The notes under the pieces are model-generated. The model was not told where the DNA came from. It saw only the letters and a list, made by a program, of their open reading frames with translations, and ran no database searches. The translations under genes and the position numbers were made by a program. A stretch of DNA of 64,000 nt from Sphingobacteriaceae bacterium (GTDB lineage Bacteria > Bacteroidota > Bacteroidia > B-17B0 > Aurantibacillaceae), in contig NVQB01000001.1 of NCBI GenBank assembly GCA_002319075.1, positions 2,976,001-3,040,000 of the forward strand, in the 5' to 3' direction. Positions 49,894-58,684 of this stretch are shown piece by piece; the first letter of the stretch is position 1, and each line of letters begins with the position of its first letter.

Positions 49894-52800
49894 ATTGAAA
49901 TCTCTTTTCCTATAAAAAATCTCGGTTTATACTTTGTTTTTTTTGTTCTTCTTTTCTGTAAAGGAAAAGCTCAACAATATAATTTTCATAATTATTCGGT
50001 AAAAGAGGGTGTTGCACAGTCACAGGTGTACGCCCTTTTGGTTGATGCGCGAGGCTATTTGTGGTTGGGGACGCAAGGGGGTGGGTTGAGTCGTTTTGAT
50101 GGTGAACATTTTAAAACTTTTACTGTAAACGACGGTCTTCCCAATAATTATATTTTGAGTATTAAAGAAGATACAGATGCCAATTTGTGGATCGGCACTA
50201 TGAATGGAATTTGCAGGTTCAATGGAATAGATTTTAAAAATTATAAAAGTTTGCAGGATTCTGAACAGCTTACAATTCGTGACCTTTCAATAGATGCGAA
50301 AGGCAGAAAATGGCTGGCCACTAACCTGGGAGTGATGCTGCTGGAAGGCGGGAAAATTACTAACCTGGCGAAGACTTTAAGGGAACGCCCAACTGTAGTA
50401 ACTTCTGTTTTGGTGGATAGGGAGCAAGCAGTATGGTATGGAAATTCGGAAGGACTTTATAAATTAATTAAGAGTGAAGGCGGATTAAAAAAAATTAATT
50501 TTGGTAAAGAAAGCGGTTACAAACCAAATTCGATTACTTGTATCAGGCAGGATAAAAAAGGAGATGTGTGGATTGGAACCTATGGCGATGGTGTATATGT
50601 TTACCAGGGAACAAAATTTAAGAGAATTGATCTGAACCTGGAGCTTTATAAAAAAACAGTTCTGGATTGTTATTTTGATGAACATGACAATGTATGGCTG
50701 GCGACCCTAAACGACGGAGTAGCGCAGTATAATTCAGTTTCGAAAACGTTTTTGTGGATTACCGAGAAGGAGGGTTTGAGCAATAACCATGTTAGAAGTA
50801 TCACGCAGGACAGGAGTAAAAATTATTGGTTTGGAACTTCTGGTGGCGGAGTTTGCAATTATTTTGGAAAACAATTTACGGTTTATGATAAATCTTCGGG
50901 GCTAGGTGGGAATTTTATTTACAGTATTTTTCGTGACAGTAAAAAGCGTTTATGGATAGGTACTTCTGACAAGGGGCTTAGCGTACTGGATAGCAGTCGT
51001 TTTTTCAATTACAATGCAGACAATGGTTTCGCGGATGTTAAGGTTAGGGCTATTGCGGAAGATGATAGTGGCAAAGTTTATTTCGGAACTGATGGTCAGG
51101 GAATTATTTATACAGAAGACGGGACGACCTTTAAAGCGATTGAGCAACTAAACAAAAAGTATATCCGGGCCATTGAAAAAGACAAGAACGGTGATCTTTG
51201 GATTGCAACGGCAGGGATGGGGCTTTATAAAATGGCTTTTAAACCTGTTTGGAAGCTTGAAAATTTTAATGTCAAAGACGGACTCTTACACCCCCGATTA
51301 ACCTGCCTTCACTACGATAAACAGGGTCGCCTATGGTACGCTACGGAAAATAACGGCATTGGATATGTTGAGAATGGTGAATTTAAAAAGCCTGAGTTTA
51401 AGGGTTCAGATTATTTCCCCACGAGCGCAATCCGGTGTTTTACAGAAGATCAAAGTGGGTATCTCTGGGCTGGCACCGGAGGCGAAGGCATATTAAGTTT
51501 TCCTTTGTACCAGGGCGATTTAAAATTAAAATGCTATACTCACAAACAGGGTTTAACTTCTTCAAACATTTATCTTCTTGCAATTGATCAGAATAATAAT
51601 TTGTTTGCAGGAAGCGAAAGCGGCCTGGATTATATTTCTTTGGATAAAGAAAGAAAACCCACTCAGATTAAACACTACAGCAAGGGCGAAGGTTTTACGG
51701 GCATAGAGACATGCCAGAATTCTGTTTTTGCAGACAAAGATGGAACCATTTGGTTTGGAACCATTAATGGTCTTACAAAATATAATCCCGCTAACCAGGT
51801 AAAAAATAAAAACGAGCCTGTGCTTAATATCAACGATATAAAATTATTCAATGTCAGCATCTCAAATACAGAGTTCAAAAAATTTGCCGGCGACTGGAAT
51901 AAGATTGAAAGACTGGAGTTGCCTTACGATCAGAATAATTTAAGTTTTGAATTTAACGGGATAAATTTCAGCAATCCCGAAGCTGTGAGGTATCAATGGA
52001 AACTGGCTGGTGCGGATAAAAATTGGTCGCCATCAAGTTCCCAGAAAACTATAAATTATTCGAATCTGGCGGCGGGCCACTACACTTTTACGGTGAAAGC
52101 CTGCAATGAAGATGGGGTTTGGACTAAAGTACCGATCGAGTTTAAATTTTATATTTCGCCGCCTTTCTGGAAGCGATGGTGGTTTATCAGTTTATTTGGC
52201 GGTGTACTGGCAGGTTCTGTTTTTTTAGTTTTTAAATGGCGGGTAAATCGTATTCGTGTTAATGCAGAAGAAGCGCAAAGAAAAATTCAATTGGAGAAGG
52301 ACGTATTGGAACTCGAACAAAAAGCGTTGAGACTTCAAATGAATCCGCATTTTATTTTTAATGCATTAAATTCAATTCAGTCGCAAATTGGCACTGAGAA
52401 CGAGCAGGCAGCCCGTTATTATCTTGCTAAATTTTCGCGGCTTATGCGACAAATCCTTGACAATTCACGAAGCACAAGTATTAGTCTGGAAGAAGAAATA
52501 ACTACTCTTGAAAATTATTTGCTAATTGAACGATTTTGCAATGGCGACCGTTTTGATTATACTATTAAAGTAAGTGAGACACTTGAAAAAGACTACATCC
52601 AGGTTCCACCTATGATACTGCAACCCTTTATTGAAAACGCGATCAAACATGGCTTGAAATCTGTGGAAGGAAAAAAAGGAAGCATCGAAATAGCTTTCAG
52701 GGAAACGGATGGCCTTTTGGAATGCTCTGTTACGGACAATGGGATAGGAAGAAAAAAGGCGGGCGAGTTAAATAGGATGAGTAAAGAGACTTATCACAAA

Positions 52801-52944
52801 TCGACTGCTTTGTTGGTGACACAGGAACGTCTGGATCTTTTAAGAGAGGGAAGAGCTATGAAAACATTGGAGATCATAGATCTTTATGATGAAAGCGGCG
52901 CGGGAAATGGAACTAAGGTAATTGTACGAATTCCGATGAGTTAA
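49894..52944 (+). CDS. Propeller-type sensor histidine kinase (LytS/YehU class)
   Basis: The first canonical start in frame is GTG 50026, but the reading frame continues 45 codons further up and encodes an obvious signal peptide (GLYFVFFVLLFCKGKAQQ) joined to the first propeller repeat. No ATG, GTG or TTG exists in that extension; ATT 49894 (then GAA ATC TCT) is the best candidate. Residues about 45-660: two-component-regulator propeller repeats (YLWLGTQGGGLSRFDG, DLWIGTMNGICRF). Then a Y_Y_Y domain (to ~750), one membrane helix, and a LytS-type kinase with QMNPHFIFNALNSIQ and ATPase motifs PFIENAIKHGLK and VTDNGIGRKKAG. Its partner is the LytTR regulator at 53476. Confidence 0.85.
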   Translation: MEISFPIKNLGLYFVFFVLLFCKGKAQQYNFHNYSVKEGVAQSQVYALLVDARGYLWLGTQGGGLSRFDGEHFKTFTVNDGLPNNYILSIKEDTDANLWIGTMNGICRFNGIDFKNYKSLQDSEQLTIRDLSIDAKGRKWLATNLGVMLLEGGKITNLAKTLRERPTVVTSVLVDREQAVWYGNSEGLYKLIKSEGGLKKINFGKESGYKPNSITCIRQDKKGDVWIGTYGDGVYVYQGTKFKRIDLNLELYKKTVLDCYFDEHDNVWLATLNDGVAQYNSVSKTFLWITEKEGLSNNHVRSITQDRSKNYWFGTSGGGVCNYFGKQFTVYDKSSGLGGNFIYSIFRDSKKRLWIGTSDKGLSVLDSSRFFNYNADNGFADVKVRAIAEDDSGKVYFGTDGQGIIYTEDGTTFKAIEQLNKKYIRAIEKDKNGDLWIATAGMGLYKMAFKPVWKLENFNVKDGLLHPRLTCLHYDKQGRLWYATENNGIGYVENGEFKKPEFKGSDYFPTSAIRCFTEDQSGYLWAGTGGEGILSFPLYQGDLKLKCYTHKQGLTSSNIYLLAIDQNNNLFAGSESGLDYISLDKERKPTQIKHYSKGEGFTGIETCQNSVFADKDGTIWFGTINGLTKYNPANQVKNKNEPVLNINDIKLFNVSISNTEFKKFAGDWNKIERLELPYDQNNLSFEFNGINFSNPEAVRYQWKLAGADKNWSPSSSQKTINYSNLAAGHYTFTVKACNEDGVWTKVPIEFKFYISPPFWKRWWFISLFGGVLAGSVFLVFKWRVNRIRVNAEEAQRKIQLEKDVLELEQKALRLQMNPHFIFNALNSIQSQIGTENEQAARYYLAKFSRLMRQILDNSRSTSISLEEEITTLENYLLIERFCNGDRFDYTIKVSETLEKDYIQVPPMILQPFIENAIKHGLKSVEGKKGSIEIAFRETDGLLECSVTDNGIGRKKAGELNRMSKETYHKSTALLVTQERLDLLREGRAMKTLEIIDLYDESGAGNGTKVIVRIPMS

Positions 52945-53411
52945 TTTTTTTTGATCTCTTCTTTGATTTTTTTATATAATTCAAACATTTCATCCTCGGT
53001 AAAACCACCGGCAATTTGTACAGACTCTCCCGTTATTTTTCCTGCAATCTTCGGAGCAATAATCACTTCATTGTCTACTACAATAGCAAGTCTTTTTCCA
53101 GTATATTTTTCAGTGGCTTCAGTAAACGCTTCTTCCCCCCGCTTGTTAAAATAAATATAGAGACTAAATCCGTCTCTGTTTGACATTTGCACATCTACAA
53201 TTTGATTTAAATTAACCAGTGGAACAGGCTGCAGATAAATAACATCGGAGGAGCCGCGGGTAATTCGACTATATTTTGTTGGTGTTTGGGTAACAGCGTA
53301 GCAGCCGGTTTCAAGATAGTCATTTGTGTGGATCGAAATTTCTGAGTCTTGACTTGTTGTGCAAAATTGCTGAAGGACAGCCAGGATAAAAAGCAGGAAA
53401 TGTTTTTTCAT
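52941..53411 (-). CDS. Exported protein with SecDF P1-head-like domain
   Basis: From ATG 53411 (an upstream frame to 53447 adds an unlikely 12 residues), 156 residues with signal peptide MKKHFLLFILAVLQQFCTTSQ. Residues about 75-145 (FSLYIYFNKRGEEAFTEATEKYTGKRLAIVVD, then NEVIIAPKIAGKITGESVQIAGGFTEDEM) closely resemble the periplasmic P1 head subdomain of SecD, including the inner IAG(G)FT phrase. It has none of SecD's membrane helices. Its stop overlaps the kinase stop by 4 nt on the other strand. Function unknown. Confidence 0.7.
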   Translation of the reverse strand: MKKHFLLFILAVLQQFCTTSQDSEISIHTNDYLETGCYAVTQTPTKYSRITRGSSDVIYLQPVPLVNLNQIVDVQMSNRDGFSLYIYFNKRGEEAFTEATEKYTGKRLAIVVDNEVIIAPKIAGKITGESVQIAGGFTEDEMFELYKKIKEEIKKN

Positions 53412-53475
53412 GAAAGTTTTAAGAGTTAAGTGAACGAGCGTGAACAACTATTTTTAGTAATTTTAGTTATTTCTT

Positions 53476-54219
53476 ATGATCAAAGCAATTATCATTGACG
53501 ATATAGAACAAGCCCGTGCAACCTTAAAAAAAGATTTGCAGGTTTACGCGCCGGATATCACAATTACCGGTGAAGCGAACGGAGTAGTGGAAGGCGCAAA
53601 ACTTTTAAAAATACAACAACCTGATATTTTATTTCTTGATATTCAAATGCAGGATGGTAGCGGCTTTGACTTGCTTGATATTCTGGGCCGGATAAATTTT
53701 AAAATTATTTTTATAACGGCATCCGACGCCCATGCTATTAAAGCTTTTCGCTATGCTGCAATCGATTATTTAATGAAACCTGTTGATCCGGATGAGCTTA
53801 TAAGTGCACTTAAAAAATACCGTGAGCAGAAATTGAATGAAAACGACAAGTATCAGCTACTTAACGACTCTTTAAAAAATACGAACAAACACCACCAGCG
53901 ACTTGCTTTACATACACAGGATAAAATTCATATCGTCAATATTAATGATATTCTACGTTGCGAAAGCAACGTAAATTACACTGAGTTTTATTTTGCTAAC
54001 AATAAAAAATTATTGGTAACAAAAACGCTTAAAGATTTTGAAGATCTGTTAAGTGATCAGGGATTTTACCGTGTTCATCAATCCCATTTAATAAATACGA
54101 AATTTATTAAAGAGTTTGTAAAAACAGATGGCGGTTATCTTATGATGACTGACGGCTGCAGTGTTCCGGTTTCTACACGCAAACGTGCGGATGTTATGAA
54201 AATGCTCGAGGAACTTTAA
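53476..54219 (+). CDS. LytTR-family response regulator
   Basis: A 247-residue two-component regulator. Receiver 1-120 with acidic pair IIIDDIEQA, phospho-Asp in LFLDIQMQDGSGF (near 55), Thr in FITASDAH and Lys in YLMKPVDPDEL. LytTR DNA-binding domain at about 145-245 (LALHTQDKIHIVNINDILRCES, YRVHQSHLINTKFIKEF, SVPVSTRKRADV). Expected partner of the propeller LytS-type kinase that ends 530 nt upstream, with the SecD-head-like gene between them on the other strand. Confidence 0.93.
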   Translation: MIKAIIIDDIEQARATLKKDLQVYAPDITITGEANGVVEGAKLLKIQQPDILFLDIQMQDGSGFDLLDILGRINFKIIFITASDAHAIKAFRYAAIDYLMKPVDPDELISALKKYREQKLNENDKYQLLNDSLKNTNKHHQRLALHTQDKIHIVNINDILRCESNVNYTEFYFANNKKLLVTKTLKDFEDLLSDQGFYRVHQSHLINTKFIKEFVKTDGGYLMMTDGCSVPVSTRKRADVMKMLEEL

Positions 54220-54241
54220 GGTAGCAACACATCATTTATAT

Positions 54242-55381
54242 TTATTTTTTCAAAATAATTTCTTCTTTTGCCGCCCATTGAGTAATATCTTGTTTGCTGA
54301 GTGCCGCTGCCATGAGGTCAGGAAATTTGTCTGGTGTACAGGCAAACACAGGTACCTGTAAAGAAGATAAAAATTGCGCATTTTGATGATCGTAAGACGG
54401 AGCGCCATCATCACTTAACGCAAGCAGCACAATTAATTGTACGCCGGATGCGATAATTTCCGTGGCTCGCAACAGCATTTCTTCTTGGTTTCCTCCTTCA
54501 TAAAGGTCAGTGATCAAAATCATCACGGTGTCGTTTGGCTTCTTAATTAACTGCTGGCAGTAGGTTAGCGCACGGTTGATATCTGTTCCACCACCTAACT
54601 GAACTCCGAATAACAATTCAACAGGGTCTTGCAGCTCTTCTGTAAGGTCAACTACGTTAGTGTCAAATACCACCATCTTGGTCTGAATTGCAGGGATGGA
54701 AGCCATTACGGATCCGAAAATACCTGAGTAAATAACAGATGTGCCCATAGAACCGCTTTGGTCAAGACAAAGAATCACATCTTTTAAAGAGTTTCTCTTT
54801 TTTCCATAGCCAATTTTTGTTTCGGGTATAATGGTTTTAAAATCTGGTTGGTAATGTTTTAGGTTTTTAAGAATAGTCGTGTGCCAGTTGATCTCGTTGT
54901 GGCGGGGTCGTCGGTTACGCGTTGAACGGTTAAGGCTGCCAGTGATAGCTTGCTGTGTGGGATTGCTTAATTTTTTAAGCAGCTCATCTACAACTTTTTT
55001 CACTACCTGCCGGGCTGTGTCTTTTGTTTTGTTTGGTATCATACGACTAAGCGTCATGAGGGTTGCTACAAGGTGCACATCGGGTTCTACATTTTCAAGC
55101 ATTTCCTTCTCCATAAGCATGCTGGTAAGATTCAGGCGTTTTAAAGCATCTTGCTGCATCACTTTTACAACTGTTGATGGAAAAAATGTACGAATGTCAC
55201 CGAGCCATCGATTAACGTTAGGGGCTGAGCCACCTAATCCACCTTTTTTATCTGAATCATACAATGCGTTCAAAGCTGAATCAATTTCAAATGCCTTTTT
55301 ATCGAGTGATACGCCAGTGCCATCATTTTGGTCACTACCAAGTATCAGTCTCCATCGTTTTAAAGTTTCTTCGTTTTCCAT
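54242..55381 (-). CDS. VWA-domain protein (CoxE-like)
   Basis: A 379-residue cytosolic protein. The N-terminal 190 residues are helical. Residues about 200-370 form a von Willebrand A domain with a full metal (MIDAS) site: DQSGS in LCLDQSGSMGTSV, the Thr in LGGGTDINRALTY and the Asp in LITDLYEGGNQ. In other systems VWA proteins of this kind are bridged to MoxR AAA+ ATPases, which fits here because MoxR is encoded two genes upstream. It is last in the five-gene operon, 1 nt after the DUF5682-like gene. Confidence 0.88.
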   Translation of the reverse strand: MENEETLKRWRLILGSDQNDGTGVSLDKKAFEIDSALNALYDSDKKGGLGGSAPNVNRWLGDIRTFFPSTVVKVMQQDALKRLNLTSMLMEKEMLENVEPDVHLVATLMTLSRMIPNKTKDTARQVVKKVVDELLKKLSNPTQQAITGSLNRSTRNRRPRHNEINWHTTILKNLKHYQPDFKTIIPETKIGYGKKRNSLKDVILCLDQSGSMGTSVIYSGIFGSVMASIPAIQTKMVVFDTNVVDLTEELQDPVELLFGVQLGGGTDINRALTYCQQLIKKPNDTVMILITDLYEGGNQEEMLLRATEIIASGVQLIVLLALSDDGAPSYDHQNAQFLSSLQVPVFACTPDKFPDLMAAALSKQDITQWAAKEEIILKK

Positions 55382-55382
55382 T

Positions 55383-57593
55383 TTAATGAATATTTAGCAA
55401 GTGCATGATAATGGGCAAGGCTTTCATGCCACCTTCATGATCGATCTCAAAAACAAGCTGTTTGCGATGATTTGAAACTGTTGAGCTTTTTGCTTTTTCT
55501 CCAAGTTTGCGTCTTTCGGGACTAGAGAATTGCGAAAATGTTCTTCTCATTAAAGGGAGCACTTCAATAAAGTGTTGTTCTGAAAGTTGTTTTACCCATG
55601 TCTCGACCAACAGCCATAGATTCTCATCAATCAGGAGAATCGTTCCGCTTCCTTTCAGGAATCCTTCAAGCCAGGCTGCTGTATGTGCATAAGCGTTAAC
55701 AGACGAAAGGGCATTAGTGAAAAGCGTTTGCAATTTCTCACCTGCCAGTAATTTAAAATCGTACAAAAGTCTGGTAGCGTACCCCGCTAGTAACGTTGCA
55801 GTGTTCTTATTTTCAGAAATAATAACCAACGTTTCCTGCCATTGTTTAAGCTGATCTTCGTTTTGTAAAAGTGTTATGGAATCGTTGAGCTGAAAAAAAA
55901 GATCAAGTAGATGTTGGGCTGCATCTTCATCAACCGCCTGACAGGCTCCTGGAAGACTTATGCTAATACGCGTGATCATACTTTCGACAATTTGTGAAAG
56001 TACCGCATTGTCCATTCGTCTCACATTACCGTACCGAAGTGCATTTACCAGGGGAGGAAGCGCTTCAATCAATTGTATTACGTCTCCTGAAGCGGCTGCC
56101 AGTGCATGAATGCGCTTAAGCAATGTTTCTGTGGCTTGTGGAAGATTCGATAACAAAGTGTCGCTAAGCAAAACAGATATAGTCTGTAGCGAATTCTCAG
56201 CAGTAGCTTTGGCACTTAAAAAATTATTTCCTGCCTCTTCCACTGAATTGCCCCAGAGAGCTTTATCTATTATATCAATTGCGAAAGCCGGGTCCCAATG
56301 CAGAACCCATGCTTCTTTGAAGGTACCTTTACCAGAGACACTCTTTTTTACTCCCCACTTGATCCCCATTAAAGCGAGTCTGTGAAGGAAAATACTTTTT
56401 TCCAAATCGCGCTCTTCTCTTAAGTCGAGTGCAATTTCTTTTTCATCTTCCGTTAAAGGAAGTCGTAGTTGCTTCTGCGTTTTTTCGATATCGACCTGTA
56501 AGGGTGTTTTGGGAGCATCAATAGGAACATATCCTAAGCGTGGGCTGACAATAAGTTCTTTATGAATAATGGATAGCAAAATAGCATCACCCATACACAT
56601 AACGCTATTGGTTGCTTCGTTTAACTCTTCGAGACCTGGCACAGCTAAACCACGCAGAGAAGACAATGTTTCCGCAAGTCTCACCGTTTCTATAATATGT
56701 GCTGAAGAGATATCTATTTGATTCTTGCGAAACAGTCTTGCTACTTTAGTGAGCCATTTAATACTAATATCTTTTTTTGTTTTCCAGATGTGGTGGTACC
56801 ATCCCGGTGAATTTATCCCTGCGCCATATCCACTTGTGAAGGATAATCTACTGTAGGTCCAGGGTACCCAGGTGCATTCAACTTTTACTTTCGGCAGATT
56901 TTTTAAAAGATTTGTATCTTCTTTATCTTTAGGTATATTTTTTAATGCAGGAACATGCCAGGCGCCGCAAATGACAGCAATGTCATTATACATTTCTTTT
57001 TCGGCCTGCTTTAGCATTTTACGCATCCAGGCTTCGCGACATTTTTCAATAAAGCCTGGCTCATCTTTTAACTGCTCACGTAAATTGCATACCGCTTCAC
57101 TTACAGCATCGAATACTGCGTTATTATTTTCGCGGTATTCAAAATTATTTTCCCACCACTTTTCAGCGTCTGTATATCCAGCAATTTCAGCGAGGTAAAG
57201 AAAAGGATCCTTATTATTTTGAACCATTTCACCTGGGGCTTCTGATTCAATTTCTTGTTCAACCGAATTTCCTTGTATAGCTAATTTATGAGCCACTGGA
57301 AGATCCATAAAGCGCAAAGGAATTTTATTTTCAAGAGCATATAAAATCGCCTGCCATTCGGGTGAAAATTCAGCAAATGGATAAAACAATGCCTGTTGTA
57401 AATTATTAGGAACATATGCAAGAATGGCAACAGGCGGTTTCATTTCTTTGTGCCCGGCCCAATGTAAAATGGCTTCCGCTTCGGGCGGACCTTCAAGCAA
57501 AATGATGTCAGGCCTTATTTTCTCAAGATAAAGTTTAACATTTTTCGCAGACCCGGGTCCGTGGTGTCTTATGCCTAAAAGATGAATACTCAT
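55383..57593 (-). CDS. DUF5682-like protein with TraB/ChaN-type N-terminus
   Basis: A 736-residue cytosolic protein. The first 230 residues have the pattern of the TraB/TIKI/ChaN/EreA fold group: LLGIRHHGPGSAKNV (residues 5-19), ILLEGPPEAEAIL (31-43), PLRFMDLP (95-102) and VICGAWHVPAL (about 208-218), with His and Glu residues spaced as for metal or substrate binding. The remainder is helical (about 270-736) with no known domain. This combination is seen in gene clusters with MoxR, VWA and SWIM proteins and carries the name DUF5682; no activity has been established as far as I know. Gap of 6 nt to the MoxR gene. Confidence 0.8.
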   Translation of the reverse strand: MSIHLLGIRHHGPGSAKNVKLYLEKIRPDIILLEGPPEAEAILHWAGHKEMKPPVAILAYVPNNLQQALFYPFAEFSPEWQAILYALENKIPLRFMDLPVAHKLAIQGNSVEQEIESEAPGEMVQNNKDPFLYLAEIAGYTDAEKWWENNFEYRENNNAVFDAVSEAVCNLREQLKDEPGFIEKCREAWMRKMLKQAEKEMYNDIAVICGAWHVPALKNIPKDKEDTNLLKNLPKVKVECTWVPWTYSRLSFTSGYGAGINSPGWYHHIWKTKKDISIKWLTKVARLFRKNQIDISSAHIIETVRLAETLSSLRGLAVPGLEELNEATNSVMCMGDAILLSIIHKELIVSPRLGYVPIDAPKTPLQVDIEKTQKQLRLPLTEDEKEIALDLREERDLEKSIFLHRLALMGIKWGVKKSVSGKGTFKEAWVLHWDPAFAIDIIDKALWGNSVEEAGNNFLSAKATAENSLQTISVLLSDTLLSNLPQATETLLKRIHALAAASGDVIQLIEALPPLVNALRYGNVRRMDNAVLSQIVESMITRISISLPGACQAVDEDAAQHLLDLFFQLNDSITLLQNEDQLKQWQETLVIISENKNTATLLAGYATRLLYDFKLLAGEKLQTLFTNALSSVNAYAHTAAWLEGFLKGSGTILLIDENLWLLVETWVKQLSEQHFIEVLPLMRRTFSQFSSPERRKLGEKAKSSTVSNHRKQLVFEIDHEGGMKALPIIMHLLNIH

Positions 57594-57599
57594 AGCTGC

Positions 57600-58682
57600 T
57601 TAATAACCCAGGTCACGACATGCACGATAAATATCTTTCCAGTCGTCGCGTTGCTTTACAACAGTTTCAAGATATTCCTGCCAGACAATTTTATCCTGAA
57701 CAGGATCTTTCACAACAGCACCAAGTACACCTGATGCAAGGTCGGAGGCGGTAATCCGTCCGTCTCCAAAATATGCTGCCATTGCCATACCACTGTTCAT
57801 AACTGAAATTGCTTCGGCTGTGCTGAGAGTTCCGCTTGGAACCTTTATTTTCGTTTTTCCGTCGGCAGTGATACCACTTCTTAATTCACGAAAAATAGTA
57901 ACAATGCGTTTTATTTCCTGTAACGCGGGAAGTTCTGCAGGTATATCCATGGCTTTACCGAGACTCTCCACGCGACGTTTTACAATATTCATTTCTTCTT
58001 CCATGCTGTCGGGCACCGGAAGAATTACCGTATTGAAACGGCGTTTAAGTGCGCCTGAAAGCTCATTCACACCTTTGTCGCGGTTGTTTGCTGTTGCAAT
58101 AATATTAAAACCTTTAATAGCCTGTATTTCTGTATTTAATTCAGGAACTGGTAAAGTCTTTTCAGAAAGGATGGTTATTAATGTATCCTGTACGTCGGCG
58201 CCAATTCTCGTGAGTTCTTCAACACGCGCAATTTTCCCTTCTTTCATAGCGCGCATAATAGGTGTTTCTACTAAAGCTTTTTCGGAGGGACCTTCAGATA
58301 ATAAGCGCGCGTAATTCCATCCATACCTTATGCTTTCTTCACTGGTACCGGCCGTGCCCTGTATAATGAGGCTTGAATTTCCGGAAATGCCTGCAGCAAG
58401 ATGTTCAGATACCCACGATTTAGCTGTGCCCGGCAGGCCATATAAAAGCAGGGCACGGTCGGTAGTTAAAGTAGCTACGGCAATTTCTATCAGTCTCTTA
58501 TTACCTATGTATTTGGGACTGATTTCAAAACCATTTTTTAATGTTGCCCCCATAAGATAGGTCACTACTGATTGTGGTGAAAGAATCCAGTTAGGCGGGC
58601 GCGTTCCACTATCCTGTTTTTTTAGTTCCTCGAGTTCTTGGGCAAATTGGAGCTCGGCATGCTGCCTGATAACATTTTTCAT
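57600..58682 (-). CDS. MoxR-type AAA+ ATPase
   Basis: A 360-residue AAA+ protein. Walker A in LLYGLPGTAKSWVSE (residues about 79-93, GxxGxxKS), a Walker-B-like segment before ADVQDTLITILSEKTLPVPE, sensor 1 in IIATANNRDKGVNELSGALKRRFN with the arginine finger pair. The wording is typical of the MoxR branch, whose members remodel proteins together with VWA partners. The helical cap extends to the C-terminus. It overlaps neither neighbour but lies 2 nt after the DUF5691-like gene and 6 nt before DUF5682. Confidence 0.92.
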   Translation of the reverse strand: MKNVIRQHAELQFAQELEELKKQDSGTRPPNWILSPQSVVTYLMGATLKNGFEISPKYIGNKRLIEIAVATLTTDRALLLYGLPGTAKSWVSEHLAAGISGNSSLIIQGTAGTSEESIRYGWNYARLLSEGPSEKALVETPIMRAMKEGKIARVEELTRIGADVQDTLITILSEKTLPVPELNTEIQAIKGFNIIATANNRDKGVNELSGALKRRFNTVILPVPDSMEEEMNIVKRRVESLGKAMDIPAELPALQEIKRIVTIFRELRSGITADGKTKIKVPSGTLSTAEAISVMNSGMAMAAYFGDGRITASDLASGVLGAVVKDPVQDKIVWQEYLETVVKQRDDWKDIYRACRDLGY

Positions 58683-58684
58683 AA

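Noticed and set aside
50026-50028. GTG as start of the propeller kinase
   Set aside because: It would remove the signal peptide and the beginning of the first propeller repeat, both clearly encoded upstream in the same frame.
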